Of a DNA stretch of 64,000 nt, positions 36,622 through 49,671 are shown in pieces. Positions within the stretch are counted from its first letter, which is position 1. Each line of letters begins with the position of its first letter. The translations under genes were made by a program, and so were the position numbers. Source of the DNA: Bacillota bacterium (GTDB lineage: Bacteria > Bacillota > Clostridia > Christensenellales > DTU072). Location of the stretch: the NCBI GenBank assembly GCA_023394875.1, contig JAEXAB010000003.1, positions 62,001 to 126,000 of the forward strand, written 5' to 3'. The notes below the pieces were generated by a model. That model worked only from the letters and a program-made list of their open reading frames with translations, searched no databases and was not told the origin of the DNA.

Positions 36622-37820
36622 AAATAAAAGCCCTCCATTCCGTTATTATCGGGAAGAAATTGTATTTCTCCGTTGTTATCATCAGGTAAGGAAATTTTTT
36701 CTTTGGCAAAGTCCTTGTTGTATTCCAAAAAGAATTCCACGTTTTCCCCATTTTCTTTTTTGAAAATGGTACAGGTAGAATAAACCAAAAGCCCGCCTTT
36801 CTTTAGGTATCTTGAAGTGTTTTGCAGTATTTCCCTCTGTAATTTTACTAAGGATAATATATCTTCATAACTGCGGTTAAAAACTATATCTTTCTTTTTG
36901 CCGGTAACGCCAAAACCGCTGCAAGGCGCGTCAACTAGCACCACGTCAAAACTCCCTTCCCATTCGGGATAATAGACGGTTGCATCACGCAAAAGAACGT
37001 TTAATTTTACGTTCATTCTTTTGGCGTATGATTTTATAAGATCTATTCTATGCTCGTGAATATCACAGGACGTCACGTTCCCGCCGTTTAGGGCAAGAAA
37101 AACCGACTTTCCACCCGGGGCGGCGCAACAGTCCAATAACTTTTTATTTTTAGCGTCAATGCTCTTTGCTATCAAAGTAGAACCGTAGGACATATAGGAT
37201 ATTTTACCCATAAAGTTAAGCAAGGCTATTTCTTTGTTGTTTTTTACAAAAAATCCGGTATCGGTCTTAATGCAATCCTTGTCGGCTTCTATGATTTCTT
37301 TATCGGTTGTGTTTTTATTGAGAATAACGTGGACTTTGTCATGCCGAAATTCTCCCATCATGGTTTCATAAGTATCCGGATAATCTTTTTTATACATTCC
37401 GATAAGCCAGTTAGGCAAGTTGTACATAACTTCTAAATAGCTTTTATGGCTCTTTGCGGGGAGTTTATAGTCTCTTTTTATAATTTTCACTAAAACGGCG
37501 TCCACAAAATCCCGTATGCCCGACTTTCCTAAGCTGTCAAGCAGTTCCCGAATTTCCGTCCTTACAAGGTTTTCGGGGGTTTCCATATAGAGAACAGAAT
37601 ACGCGCCGATAAGCAAAACCGGGCGCACGTTGGGTTTAACTCCCTTTGCGGCTAGTTCGTCGATTATATAATTAAGTTCATAGTGCTTTTCCAAAACGCC
37701 GTAGACAATTCTGGCTACCCGCTTATTGCTGATTTCCTTCATCAAAAGATTAAGGTAAGCATTGTCGCGGTACACTTTGAGCAAAACATCGTAGCTGGTC
37801 CTAAAAACGCCGTTATCCAC
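36600..37820 (-). CDS. rsmB: 16S rRNA m5C967 methyltransferase RsmB (Sun family)
   Basis: This 406-residue enzyme has an N-terminal NusB-like RNA-binding domain (residues 1-130) and a C-terminal SAM domain with DCCAAPGGKSVFLAL, VDAPCSGFGVTGKK (motif IV Cys) and VYSTCTIFKKENGENV (catalytic motif VI Cys). It starts with GTG at 37820, 8 nt inside fmt, behind SD GGAGTG. Confidence 0.95.
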   Translation of the reverse strand: MDNGVFRTSYDVLLKVYRDNAYLNLLMKEISNKRVARIVYGVLEKHYELNYIIDELAAKGVKPNVRPVLLIGAYSVLYMETPENLVRTEIRELLDSLGKSGIRDFVDAVLVKIIKRDYKLPAKSHKSYLEVMYNLPNWLIGMYKKDYPDTYETMMGEFRHDKVHVILNKNTTDKEIIEADKDCIKTDTGFFVKNNKEIALLNFMGKISYMSYGSTLIAKSIDAKNKKLLDCCAAPGGKSVFLALNGGNVTSCDIHEHRIDLIKSYAKRMNVKLNVLLRDATVYYPEWEGSFDVVLVDAPCSGFGVTGKKKDIVFNRSYEDILSLVKLQREILQNTSRYLKKGGLLVYSTCTIFKKENGENVEFFLEYNKDFAKEKISLPDDNNGEIQFLPDNNGMEGFYLCHLRKI

Positions 37821-38745
37821 CTAACACACTCCCTACAGGCAGTTTTTTGCCAAGCAAATAGGATTTAGCGTCCATAGCCTTGCTGTTTTCCCCCTGAATT
37901 TCCAAAACTTTTATATAATTTTCTCCGCATTTTACTATTATTCCGTTTTTTATGTCGCTTGCCACAACTTCGCCAAAATTACTACCCCCGACAAAGTCGC
38001 ACTCAACAGCTTTCAATATCTTTATTCTGCCGTTAATGCTTTCGGTATATGCGCTGGGCCAGGGCGTCATGCCTCTTATAAAATTGACAAGTTCACTGGC
38101 TTTTTTAGAAAAATCCATCAATCCGTCCTCTTTAGTCAGCATTCTGCAATGGGTTGCCTCAAGGTTATTTTGCTTAGTAAAAGTTGCTTTGCCGCTTTCA
38201 ATAAAATTTAGGGCTTCCACAACGGCTTGAGCACCTATATTTGACAAGATTTCCAAGGCTTGCGCGCTGTTTTCCTCCCCCTGTAAGGTTATTTCTTTAC
38301 TCAAAATAACGTCGCCTATATCTATTCCCAGTTCGGTCTGCATAATCGATACGCCAATTGTTTTTTCGCCGTTAATTAGCGCCCATTGAACGGGGGAAGA
38401 GCCCCTATATTTCGGCAACAACGATGCGTGAACGTTAATTATACCGTGTTTACAGATATCCAATATATTCTGTCTTAGAATCTGCCCGTATGCTGCGGTA
38501 ACCATAATATCGGCGTTTAACGCTCTTAATTCCTGCTCCCCTTCCAGACTGATATTTTTGTATTGGAATACAGAGTAATTATTTTCTAAAGCAAATTCTT
38601 TCACTTTGGAAAAAACCACCTTATTGCCCCTTGCGTTTATTTTATCGGTTTGCGTAACCACGCCGACAATTGTATGCTTCGACTTGGCTATTCCTTTAAG
38701 GACGTTTAAGGCAAATTCGGGGGTACCCAAAAAAATCACTCTCAT
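37813..38745 (-). CDS. fmt: Methionyl-tRNA formyltransferase
   Basis: This 310-residue enzyme formylates initiator Met-tRNA using 10-formyl-THF. Signatures are VIFLGTPEFALNVLKG at the start and HASLLPKYRGSSPVQWALI with the catalytic Asn/His/Asp set. The C-terminal OB domain is present. It overlaps def by 4 nt, the standard def-fmt pair. Confidence 0.97.
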   Translation of the reverse strand: MRVIFLGTPEFALNVLKGIAKSKHTIVGVVTQTDKINARGNKVVFSKVKEFALENNYSVFQYKNISLEGEQELRALNADIMVTAAYGQILRQNILDICKHGIINVHASLLPKYRGSSPVQWALINGEKTIGVSIMQTELGIDIGDVILSKEITLQGEENSAQALEILSNIGAQAVVEALNFIESGKATFTKQNNLEATHCRMLTKEDGLMDFSKKASELVNFIRGMTPWPSAYTESINGRIKILKAVECDFVGGSNFGEVVASDIKNGIIVKCGENYIKVLEIQGENSKAMDAKSYLLGKKLPVGSVLGG

Positions 38746-39203
38746 TTATTTTCTTCCTTCGGCTCATATTTTCTGGTATAAAACAACACTCCGTCAAGGT
38801 GGTCAAGCTCATGACAAACCGCCCTTGCGGCAAGCTCTTCCACCGTCTTTTCATACAGCTTACCGTCACGGTCGTAGGCTTTTACAGTGACTTTATTGGG
38901 TCTAGCTATCAGACAATTTTTTTCAGAATCTACGCTAAGGCAAGCTTCTTCGCTTATCTGTTCCCCTTCCGTTGCTATTATTTGGGGATTTATCATTTCT
39001 AAATACAAATCGTCAACTTCAATGACTGCTACCCTACGCAAAATTCCTACCTGCGGCGCGGCAAGTCCCACACCGTCGGCTTTTCTCATGGTATCTTTTA
39101 GATCGTCCAGCAGCGCTTTCAACTTATCGTCAAAAACCGTCACTTCACGGCTTTTCTTTCTCAATACTTCCTCTCCGTCCATAAATATTTTTCTTATTGC
39201 CAT
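38742..39203 (-). CDS. def: Peptide deformylase
   Basis: This 153-residue metalloenzyme removes N-formyl groups from new proteins. Motif 1 is GVGLAAPQVG, motif 2 is EEACLSV (usual EGCLSV; Ala replaces the Gly) and motif 3 is CHELDHLDG with the HExxH metal site. SD GGAGGT precedes the ATG; priA ends 20 nt upstream. Confidence 0.97.
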   Translation of the reverse strand: MAIRKIFMDGEEVLRKKSREVTVFDDKLKALLDDLKDTMRKADGVGLAAPQVGILRRVAVIEVDDLYLEMINPQIIATEGEQISEEACLSVDSEKNCLIARPNKVTVKAYDRDGKLYEKTVEELAARAVCHELDHLDGVLFYTRKYEPKEENK

Positions 39204-39222
39204 AAAAACCTCCGCGTTCCTT

Positions 39223-41394
39223 TTATCTCATATTTGTGGGGTTGATTTCCACAAAAGTAACTACCTCTTTTTTATTGTATTTTGCGGCTATGTTATAAAC
39301 CATAGGCAAAATTTCCTCTTCGGAATCGGTCTTTATCCAAGCCACCACCTGAAAGCGGTATTCGTTGCTAAGCCTCTTTATCGGAGCCCGCATTGCCTGA
39401 ACTCTGAACAAATTCTCATTACTTTCTTTGATACTTTTTATATCATTATAGCACATTCTTGCCGCAGTCATAGCCTTTTCTTCATTGACGCTTTTTACAA
39501 GAATTCTGGCTATTTTTGAGTACGGCGGAAACTGCGTTGTCTCCCGAATATTTCTCTCCTTGTCAAAAAAACCTGCGTAATCGTAATTTACCGCGAATCG
39601 GAAAACGTAGTGCTTAGGGTTATAGGTCTGAATAATAACCTTGCCTTCCTTGCTCTCTCTGCCTGCTCTGCCCGCCACCTGCGTTATTTGCTGAAAAGTA
39701 AGCTCAATACTCTTATAATCGCTATAATACAGGCTTAAATCGGCATCTAATACACCAACCAACGTTACGTCCTTAAAGTCGTGTCCCTTAACTATCATCT
39801 GTGTACCCACAAGAATTTGGGCTTCCTTACGGCTGAACGCCGACAAAATTTCGGCGGTGCTGTCTTTAGTGGAAGTGGTATCGTTATCAAGCCGCAACAC
39901 TTTTACGTTAGGAAAAAGCTTATTAAGTTCTTCCACCACCGTTTCGGTGCCGATTTTACCTAAGCTAAGATGCGTATTCCCGCATATAGGGCATTGGGTC
40001 AAGGTATAATACTGTTTGCCGCAATAATGGCATTTTAGGCGGTTATCGTCCTTATGGTAGGTTAGCGAAACTTCACAATCGGTGCATTTGGGTACATAAC
40101 CGCAATTTTTGCACCTGAGAAAGGAAGAATACCCCCGCCTGTTTATGTAAATCATAGCCTGATTGTTTTCTTTTAACGTTATATCAAGCTCGCTAAGTAA
40201 CGCGCGGGAAAACATACTTGTGTTGCCCGAACGCAGCTCCTTACGCATATCGATTATTTCCATATATGGCAACTTTTGCTTGTTTACTCTCTCGCTAAGG
40301 GTTACTAAGTTATATTCGCCCTTAGTTGCTTTCAGATAAGTCCCTAAACTTGGCGTGGCGCTACCTAAAACCAATTTCGCATTATTGTATTTACGCCTGA
40401 ATTCGGCTATATCGTGGGTATAATAGCGCGGATTGGATTCGCTTATATAGCTGTTGTCGTGCTCCTCATCGATAATAATCACTCCAACGTTTTTTATGGG
40501 GGCAAAAATAGCCGACCTGGCTCCCAACGCAACTTTAGCTTCTCCCTTTAGTAGCCTTAACCATTCGTCAAACCTTTCCCCGTCGGAAAGTCCACTGTGA
40601 AGTACCCCTACCTTATCGCCGAAACGCCCCCGAAAAACTGCCAACATCTGTGGTGTCAAAGATATTTCGGGCACCAGCATAATTGCCGTTTTGCCGCATT
40701 TTAGCATTTCATCAATAACCGATAGATATATTTCGGTCTTACCGCTGCCCGTAACGCCGTGAAGTAAAGTAGTTCCCTCATAGCTTAGTATGCTTTCCTT
40801 GGCTCTTTTTTGGGTGTCGGTCAAGGTTATTTTTTTGGTCTTACTGTCCATTGCCTTGGGCGTACGGCGGAAAACCTGTTGTTCTTTATGTAGTAAACCT
40901 TTGTCAATGAGCGTTTTTACGGCGCTTGCGCCGAAGGCGCTGTTTAGTACGCTTTCAAATTCCCCTTCTTCTTTTAATCTTTCTATTATGGCAAGTTGCT
41001 TAGGCGCGTTTCTCTTTATCATTGTTATTGCCAAAGAATAATCGACGTCTAGAGTAATATAATTTATCTTTTTTTCTTTTACCTTGCCGCCGCGCAGTTT
41101 ACTTGGGATACAGAGCCGTAGGCTGTCGACGAAGCGAAGATTATTGGTTTTGTTAAGGTATTTAACAAGCTCAATCATTTCTACGGTTATGGGGGTAAAA
41201 TCGTCAAGTTTGGCGATTATTTCCTTGGTTTCTATATTGGTACTTTCCTTGGCGCCAATAACAAAACCCTCCAGTGTTCTAGGTCCGAAGGGTACTTTTA
41301 CACGACTTCCCGTTTCTATTGTTAAATTTGATGAATAATCAAAAACTTTATCTACCTCGCCGTTACTTACGTCTACAATAACCTCGTAAATCAT
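39223..41394 (-). CDS. priA: Primosomal helicase PriA
   Basis: This 723-residue superfamily 2 helicase restarts stalled replication forks. It has a 3'-DNA-binding N-terminus (IYEVIVDVSNGEVDKVFDY), Walker A LHGVTGSGKTEIYL, DEEH box IIIDEEHDNSY, and paired cysteine zinc motifs (CKNCGYVPKCTDCEVSL, CHYCGK, CPICGN). ATG 41394 overlaps the coaBC stop (ATGA), and the upstream extension is rejected. There is no SD, so it is coupled to coaBC. Confidence 0.96.
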   Translation of the reverse strand: MIYEVIVDVSNGEVDKVFDYSSNLTIETGSRVKVPFGPRTLEGFVIGAKESTNIETKEIIAKLDDFTPITVEMIELVKYLNKTNNLRFVDSLRLCIPSKLRGGKVKEKKINYITLDVDYSLAITMIKRNAPKQLAIIERLKEEGEFESVLNSAFGASAVKTLIDKGLLHKEQQVFRRTPKAMDSKTKKITLTDTQKRAKESILSYEGTTLLHGVTGSGKTEIYLSVIDEMLKCGKTAIMLVPEISLTPQMLAVFRGRFGDKVGVLHSGLSDGERFDEWLRLLKGEAKVALGARSAIFAPIKNVGVIIIDEEHDNSYISESNPRYYTHDIAEFRRKYNNAKLVLGSATPSLGTYLKATKGEYNLVTLSERVNKQKLPYMEIIDMRKELRSGNTSMFSRALLSELDITLKENNQAMIYINRRGYSSFLRCKNCGYVPKCTDCEVSLTYHKDDNRLKCHYCGKQYYTLTQCPICGNTHLSLGKIGTETVVEELNKLFPNVKVLRLDNDTTSTKDSTAEILSAFSRKEAQILVGTQMIVKGHDFKDVTLVGVLDADLSLYYSDYKSIELTFQQITQVAGRAGRESKEGKVIIQTYNPKHYVFRFAVNYDYAGFFDKERNIRETTQFPPYSKIARILVKSVNEEKAMTAARMCYNDIKSIKESNENLFRVQAMRAPIKRLSNEYRFQVVAWIKTDSEEEILPMVYNIAAKYNKKEVVTFVEINPTNMR

Positions 41395-42566
41395 AAGGTT
41401 AAAACACCGTCCAAAATAATATCGGCAAGCTCGGTTTTTTTCATAATAGGCAGACACTCTGTAATACCGTTTGCGTAAAAAATGGTAACGATGTTCGTAT
41501 CCGTATTAAACCCCGCTCCCTCTTTGGTAACGTCATTGGCAATAAGCATATCGGCGTTCTTTGCGGCAAGTTTTTTTAATGCGTTTTCATTTAAGTTGTC
41601 GGTTTCGGCGGCGAAAACCACAAGTATACGGTCACCTTTTCTTTCTCCGACCGCTTTGGCTATGTCGGGATTTTTTTCAAGCTCCAAAGTTAGGTTATCG
41701 CTTTTTATTTTGCCGTTATATTGGTTTTTTACCCGATAATCGGCAGGAGCGGCGGCTTTTATTATTACGTCATGGTTTTCGAAATTTTCCATAACGGCGT
41801 TATACATATCCATTGTTGAAATAACGTTAATAACATTAGCTCCTTTGGGGGGCGTTACGCTTATTCGTCCTACTACTAACGTTACTTCTCCGCCGCGGTT
41901 TAGTACCGCTTCGGCTAGAGCTATTCCCATTTTGCCCGAACTAAAATTACTGATAAACCTAACTCCGTCTATACTTTCTACAGTAGCTCCGGCGGTAATA
42001 AGAATTTTTTTATTGCGGAAATCGGGTTTAGGGGTTAATAGTCTGTCCACGTAATCGACTATATCTTCGGGATTGGACATTCTACCTATTCCGGTATCGC
42101 CGCAGGCTAAAAGACCGCTGTTCGGTTCCAGTATATCAATGCCCATTTTCTTTAATTTTTCCAAATTTTCGGTGTTGCTGTCGCTAAGATACATATTTGT
42201 ATTCATAGCCGGACAAATCACTTTTTTTCCTTTACACGCCATAAACGTGGTAGTAAGCATATCATCGGCAATGCCCGAAGCTATTTTACCTATCACGTTG
42301 GCGGTACACGGCGCTATCAAAAACAAGTCTGCCTCTTTAGCCAAAGAAATGTGTTCCACTTCGTAACGGGCTTTTTCGGCGAACATATCAATAACAACCG
42401 CATTGTTGGAAAGTGTCTCAAAGGTTAGCGGCGTGACAAACTCGGCGGCGTTTTTGGTCATTACCACCTTTACGTTGTAGCCTAACTTCTTCAAAGAACT
42501 TACCACCGCGCAGGTTTTGTAACCGGCGATTCCGCCGGTTACTCCCACGATTACAGTCTTTTTCAA
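41391..42566 (-). CDS. coaBC: Bifunctional phosphopantothenoylcysteine decarboxylase/synthetase
   Basis: This 391-residue protein carries two consecutive steps of coenzyme A synthesis. The N-terminal flavoprotein CoaC half shows VGVTGGIAGYKTC and CPAMNTNMYLS (the PxMNxxM motif). The C-terminal CoaB half shows ITAGATVESIDGVRFISNFSSGKMG and AAPADYRVK. The usual rpoZ-coaBC-priA order is kept, with only 4 nt to rpoZ. Confidence 0.96.
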   Translation of the reverse strand: MKKTVIVGVTGGIAGYKTCAVVSSLKKLGYNVKVVMTKNAAEFVTPLTFETLSNNAVVIDMFAEKARYEVEHISLAKEADLFLIAPCTANVIGKIASGIADDMLTTTFMACKGKKVICPAMNTNMYLSDSNTENLEKLKKMGIDILEPNSGLLACGDTGIGRMSNPEDIVDYVDRLLTPKPDFRNKKILITAGATVESIDGVRFISNFSSGKMGIALAEAVLNRGGEVTLVVGRISVTPPKGANVINVISTMDMYNAVMENFENHDVIIKAAAPADYRVKNQYNGKIKSDNLTLELEKNPDIAKAVGERKGDRILVVFAAETDNLNENALKKLAAKNADMLIANDVTKEGAGFNTDTNIVTIFYANGITECLPIMKKTELADIILDGVLTL

Positions 42567-42570
42567 ATTA

Positions 42571-42765
42571 TTAGTTTATTTTAATAATAATTTTGTCGTT
42601 GTAAATCTCATTTGCTGCATAGCTTATAGCCTTCATATGAGATTTTTCAAGCTCAGGGCTGTTTACTGCCGAAAGCTCTCTCGCTCTTTTAGCTAGTCCG
42701 CAAACCAATGCGTAGCGGCAGGGCGCTTTCTTGATAAGTTTATCAATAGGCGGTTCGATCATCAT
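42571..42765 (-). CDS. rpoZ: RNA polymerase omega subunit
   Basis: This 64-residue subunit stabilises the beta' subunit during RNA polymerase assembly. Recognised by PCRYALVCGLAKRARELS and the position between gmk and coaBC. SD AAGGAG is 10 nt before the first ATG. It is short but within range for Clostridia. Confidence 0.92.
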   Translation of the reverse strand: MMIEPPIDKLIKKAPCRYALVCGLAKRARELSAVNSPELEKSHMKAISYAANEIYNDKIIIKIN

Positions 42766-42788
42766 AATAATTTATCTCCTTTTACATA

Positions 42789-43397
42789 TTAGTTAAGCAA
42801 TATTTTTTCTATTACTTCTTTGTTTCTTATTACCTTGCATCTTTCGGCTTCAATAATGTTGACTACCTTTTTAGCGCACTCGGTCACTATATCGTTTATT
42901 ACCACGTAGTCATAATTATAAGCCGACAAAAGCTCTTCTCTGCTGGTCTCAAAGCGAATCATCTTCTTGCTCTCAACCTCGGTATTCCTACCGTCTAATC
43001 TCTCCCAAAGTTCCTTAAGACTTGGCGGAGCGATAAAAATAGAAATACACTCCTTCATGGTCTTCTGAACGTTGTTAGCGCCAATAGTTTCGATTTCCAA
43101 AATTACGTCTTTACCTTCGTTAAGTTTGTCCTCAACGGCTTGTTTCGGTGTGCCGTACCAGTTGGTAAACTTAGTTACGTACTCCAGCATTTCTCCGTTG
43201 TTAACCATATAATCAAACTTTTCTTTGCTGATAAAGTAATAATTTATCCCCTCTTTCTCTCCGTTTCTTGGCTCTCTGGTCGTTGCGGACACACTGTAAT
43301 GCAAGTTTTCAATATTCTTAAAAACTTCTTTTAATACCGTGCCCTTACCTGTTCCGCTTGGACCGCTTATTACAAATAAAATACCTTTTCTAGCCAT
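42789..43397 (-). CDS. gmk: Guanylate kinase
   Basis: This 202-residue enzyme phosphorylates GMP to GDP. It has the P-loop VISGPSGTGKGTVLKEV, GMP-binding TTREPRNGEKEGINY and the LEIETIGANNV segment. It lies 22 nt after yicC; the remA gene often found between these two is absent. Confidence 0.96.
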   Translation of the reverse strand: MARKGILFVISGPSGTGKGTVLKEVFKNIENLHYSVSATTREPRNGEKEGINYYFISKEKFDYMVNNGEMLEYVTKFTNWYGTPKQAVEDKLNEGKDVILEIETIGANNVQKTMKECISIFIAPPSLKELWERLDGRNTEVESKKMIRFETSREELLSAYNYDYVVINDIVTECAKKVVNIIEAERCKVIRNKEVIEKILLN

Positions 43398-43419
43398 AAA
43401 ACCTCATATTTTTCGGATT

Positions 43420-44292
43420 TTATTCAATATTCTGAACTTGTTCTCTTATTTTTTCCACTTCGTTTTTGGCAAGCAATACTTTTTCCGTCAAGGTAAAATC
43501 ATTGCTTTTACTTCCGATAGTGTTGACTTCTCTATTAATTTCCTGCACCAAAAAGTCCATTTTCTTGCCGATCGCGCCCTTTTCGGCGATTATTGACATT
43601 CCGTGCTTTAAGTGTCCTTTCAAACGGGTTATTTCCTCATCGATATTGGACTTATCCACAAAAAAAGCCACTTCGCTTATAATTCTTGCTTCGTCAAACC
43701 CCACTTCTTTTACGGCATCAGTCATTCTTTGACGGAGCTTTTCGGCATAAAACTGCCCCACTTTGGGCGCACGCTCCTCAATGGAACTAACAATACCTTT
43801 AAGGAAGTCGAATTTATCTTCCAAATCAAGTTTCAGATTATTACCTTCGGTTTCTCTCATAGCTACCAGTCTTTGACAAGCAAGTTCGGTTGCCTCAAAA
43901 AACAACTCTTGAAGTATATTATCGTCGTCGGAATCGGTTTGTGCTATCAACACTTCGGGCAATCGCAATAACTGTGACGCTGTCAAATCGTTTACAAAGC
44001 CCATTTCAGCCATTTCTTTGCCGATTGACTGATATTTTTTGGCAATAACAGTATCCAACTGAATATTAGCTTTACCTTGTCTGTTATCTTCGTATGTACA
44101 AAAAACGTCAACGTGTCCGCGTATTAAATAATTGCCGATAACTTTACGGACAACGTCCTCAAATGCGCTCAAAGCTCTGGGAAGCTTACTTGCTATATCC
44201 AAAAATCTGTGATTTACTGCGCGTAGCTCTACCGTTATTTTTCTGTCGTATCCCTCGGCAATACCCTTGCCGTAGCCCGTCATGCTCCTCAT
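43420..44292 (-). CDS. yicC: YicC/YloC-family endoribonuclease
   Basis: This 290-residue protein has the family start MRSMTGYGKG and RAVNHRFLDIASKLP and the C-terminal DUF1732 end with MDFLVQEINREVNTIGSKSND. YicC-family proteins have been shown to act as RNases; the exact target in this lineage is unknown. SD GAGGAG supports the first of two nearby ATGs. It heads the long operon running to spoVM/nth. Confidence 0.94.
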   Translation of the reverse strand: MRSMTGYGKGIAEGYDRKITVELRAVNHRFLDIASKLPRALSAFEDVVRKVIGNYLIRGHVDVFCTYEDNRQGKANIQLDTVIAKKYQSIGKEMAEMGFVNDLTASQLLRLPEVLIAQTDSDDDNILQELFFEATELACQRLVAMRETEGNNLKLDLEDKFDFLKGIVSSIEERAPKVGQFYAEKLRQRMTDAVKEVGFDEARIISEVAFFVDKSNIDEEITRLKGHLKHGMSIIAEKGAIGKKMDFLVQEINREVNTIGSKSNDFTLTEKVLLAKNEVEKIREQVQNIE

Positions 44293-44335
44293 AAATACTC
44301 CTCAAGGACGTAATTGGTAACTTTTGTTATTAGCT

Positions 44336-44364
44336 AGTATAGCACAGAGCCCCTAATTTTACAA
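44336..44364 (-). promoter_or_regulatory. Promoter of the yicC-gmk-...-rpe operon
   Basis: TTGTAA, a 17-bp spacer and TATACT lie 44 bp upstream of yicC and just after the ligA stop. Confidence 0.65.
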
Positions 44365-44376
44365 TTACTTTATATA

Positions 44377-48561
<4,185 letters not shown>

Positions 48562-48562
<1 letters not shown>

Positions 48563-49542
48563 CAAAAATTACCCTCCGGTATAAAGAGATTTTTTGCAAG
48601 CTCAATGGCATAGTTGTCGGTCATGCTTGCAAGATAGTCGCACACAAAAGTAGTGACGTCATCGGTTATTATCATATTCTTAGGCACTTCGCCCGGATAT
48701 TTTATAAAATGATTGAACAATAATTTCATCATTCTGTCGGCTTTTTGCTGGAGTTTTTCTCCCATAGCGGTAAAATATACGTTGTCAAACATATAATCAC
48801 GCAGTTTGTTCATATAATAATCGCCCTTATCGCTTAAACAAATTTTGTCCTTGCCGTAAGAATTTACTATAATATCCTTTACCAAAGTGTTTATCCTAGC
48901 GCTCTTACTTTCCCCTAAATACTCTCTGCAGTCTTTAGGCAAATTTTCAGGAGTAATTATACCTGCCCTTATAGCATCGTTAATATCGTGGTTTATATAT
49001 GCTATCCTGTCGGCGTAGGATACCACCTTGCCTTCCAAGGTTTTGGGGTTACCCTTACTGGTATGCTCCAAAATCCCGTCACGCACTTCAAAAGTTAAAT
49101 TTAGCCCCCTGCACTCGTTTTCTAATAGGTCGACAACGCGCAAACTTTGCTCGTTATGCTTAAAATGTCCGGTAAGGGCGTTTAGCACTCTTTCACCTGC
49201 GTGTCCGAAGGGAGTATGCCCTAAGTCGTGTCCTAAGCTTATAGCCTCTGTCAAGTCTTCATTAAGCAGTAGCGCTCTGGAAATTGTCCTTGCAATTTGG
49301 GTTACTTCCAAGGTATGCGTTAGCCTCGTTCTGTAATGGTCGTCGTTCGGGCTCAAAAAGACTTGAGTCTTATGTTTTAACCTTCTAAACGACTTGCAAT
49401 GAATTATTCTGTCGCGGTCTCTCTGAAACTCTGTACGATAAGGACAAGGCTCTATTTCTAATTGCCTTCCTAAAGTATCTTCGCTCCTTTTGGCGTACGG
49501 ACTAAGGAATTCCCTCTCGTATCTAAGCTGATGTTCTTTCAT
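48562..49542 (-). CDS. Deoxyguanosinetriphosphate triphosphohydrolase-like HD protein
   Basis: This 326-residue HD-domain enzyme belongs to the Dgt-like family that removes triphosphate from dNTPs. The metal site is visible as RLTHTLEVTQIARTI and LGHDLGHTPFGHAGE, with DRIAYINHDINDA further on. The start MKEHQLRYE has SD AGGAG; upstream in-frame sequence is rejected. In Firmicutes this family often precedes dnaG; here it precedes pcrA instead. Confidence 0.92.
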
Positions 49543-49570
49543 TGAAATTCTCCTGCTGACGTTTGATAAT

Positions 49571-49599
49571 ATTCTACCATTTCTACGGTTTTTTTTCAA
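49571..49599 (-). promoter_or_regulatory. Promoter of the dgt-pcrA-ligA operon
   Basis: TTGAAA, a 17-bp spacer and TAGAAT, with TGG before the -10 (extended -10). ATGGTAGAAT is shared with the phosphoesterase promoter, but the left half of that palindrome is missing here. Confidence 0.65.
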
Positions 49600-49622
49600 G
49601 AATATTGGTAAGCCGATAAATA

Positions 49623-49655
49623 AAAAAACGGAGCTTTTCTGCAAAGCTCCGTTTA
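49623..49655 (-). terminator. ppdK terminator
   Basis: A 12-bp stem (AAACGGAGCTTT/AAAGCTCCGTTT) with a 5-nt loop is followed on the minus strand by seven T. It ends the ppdK transcript and insulates the dgt promoter. Confidence 0.9.
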
Positions 49656-49671
49656 GTATTGATATAATTAA

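Noticed and set aside
43612..43971. Long open frame on the plus strand within yicC
   Set aside because: It is an antisense shadow of a well-conserved gene, with no SD or family resemblance.
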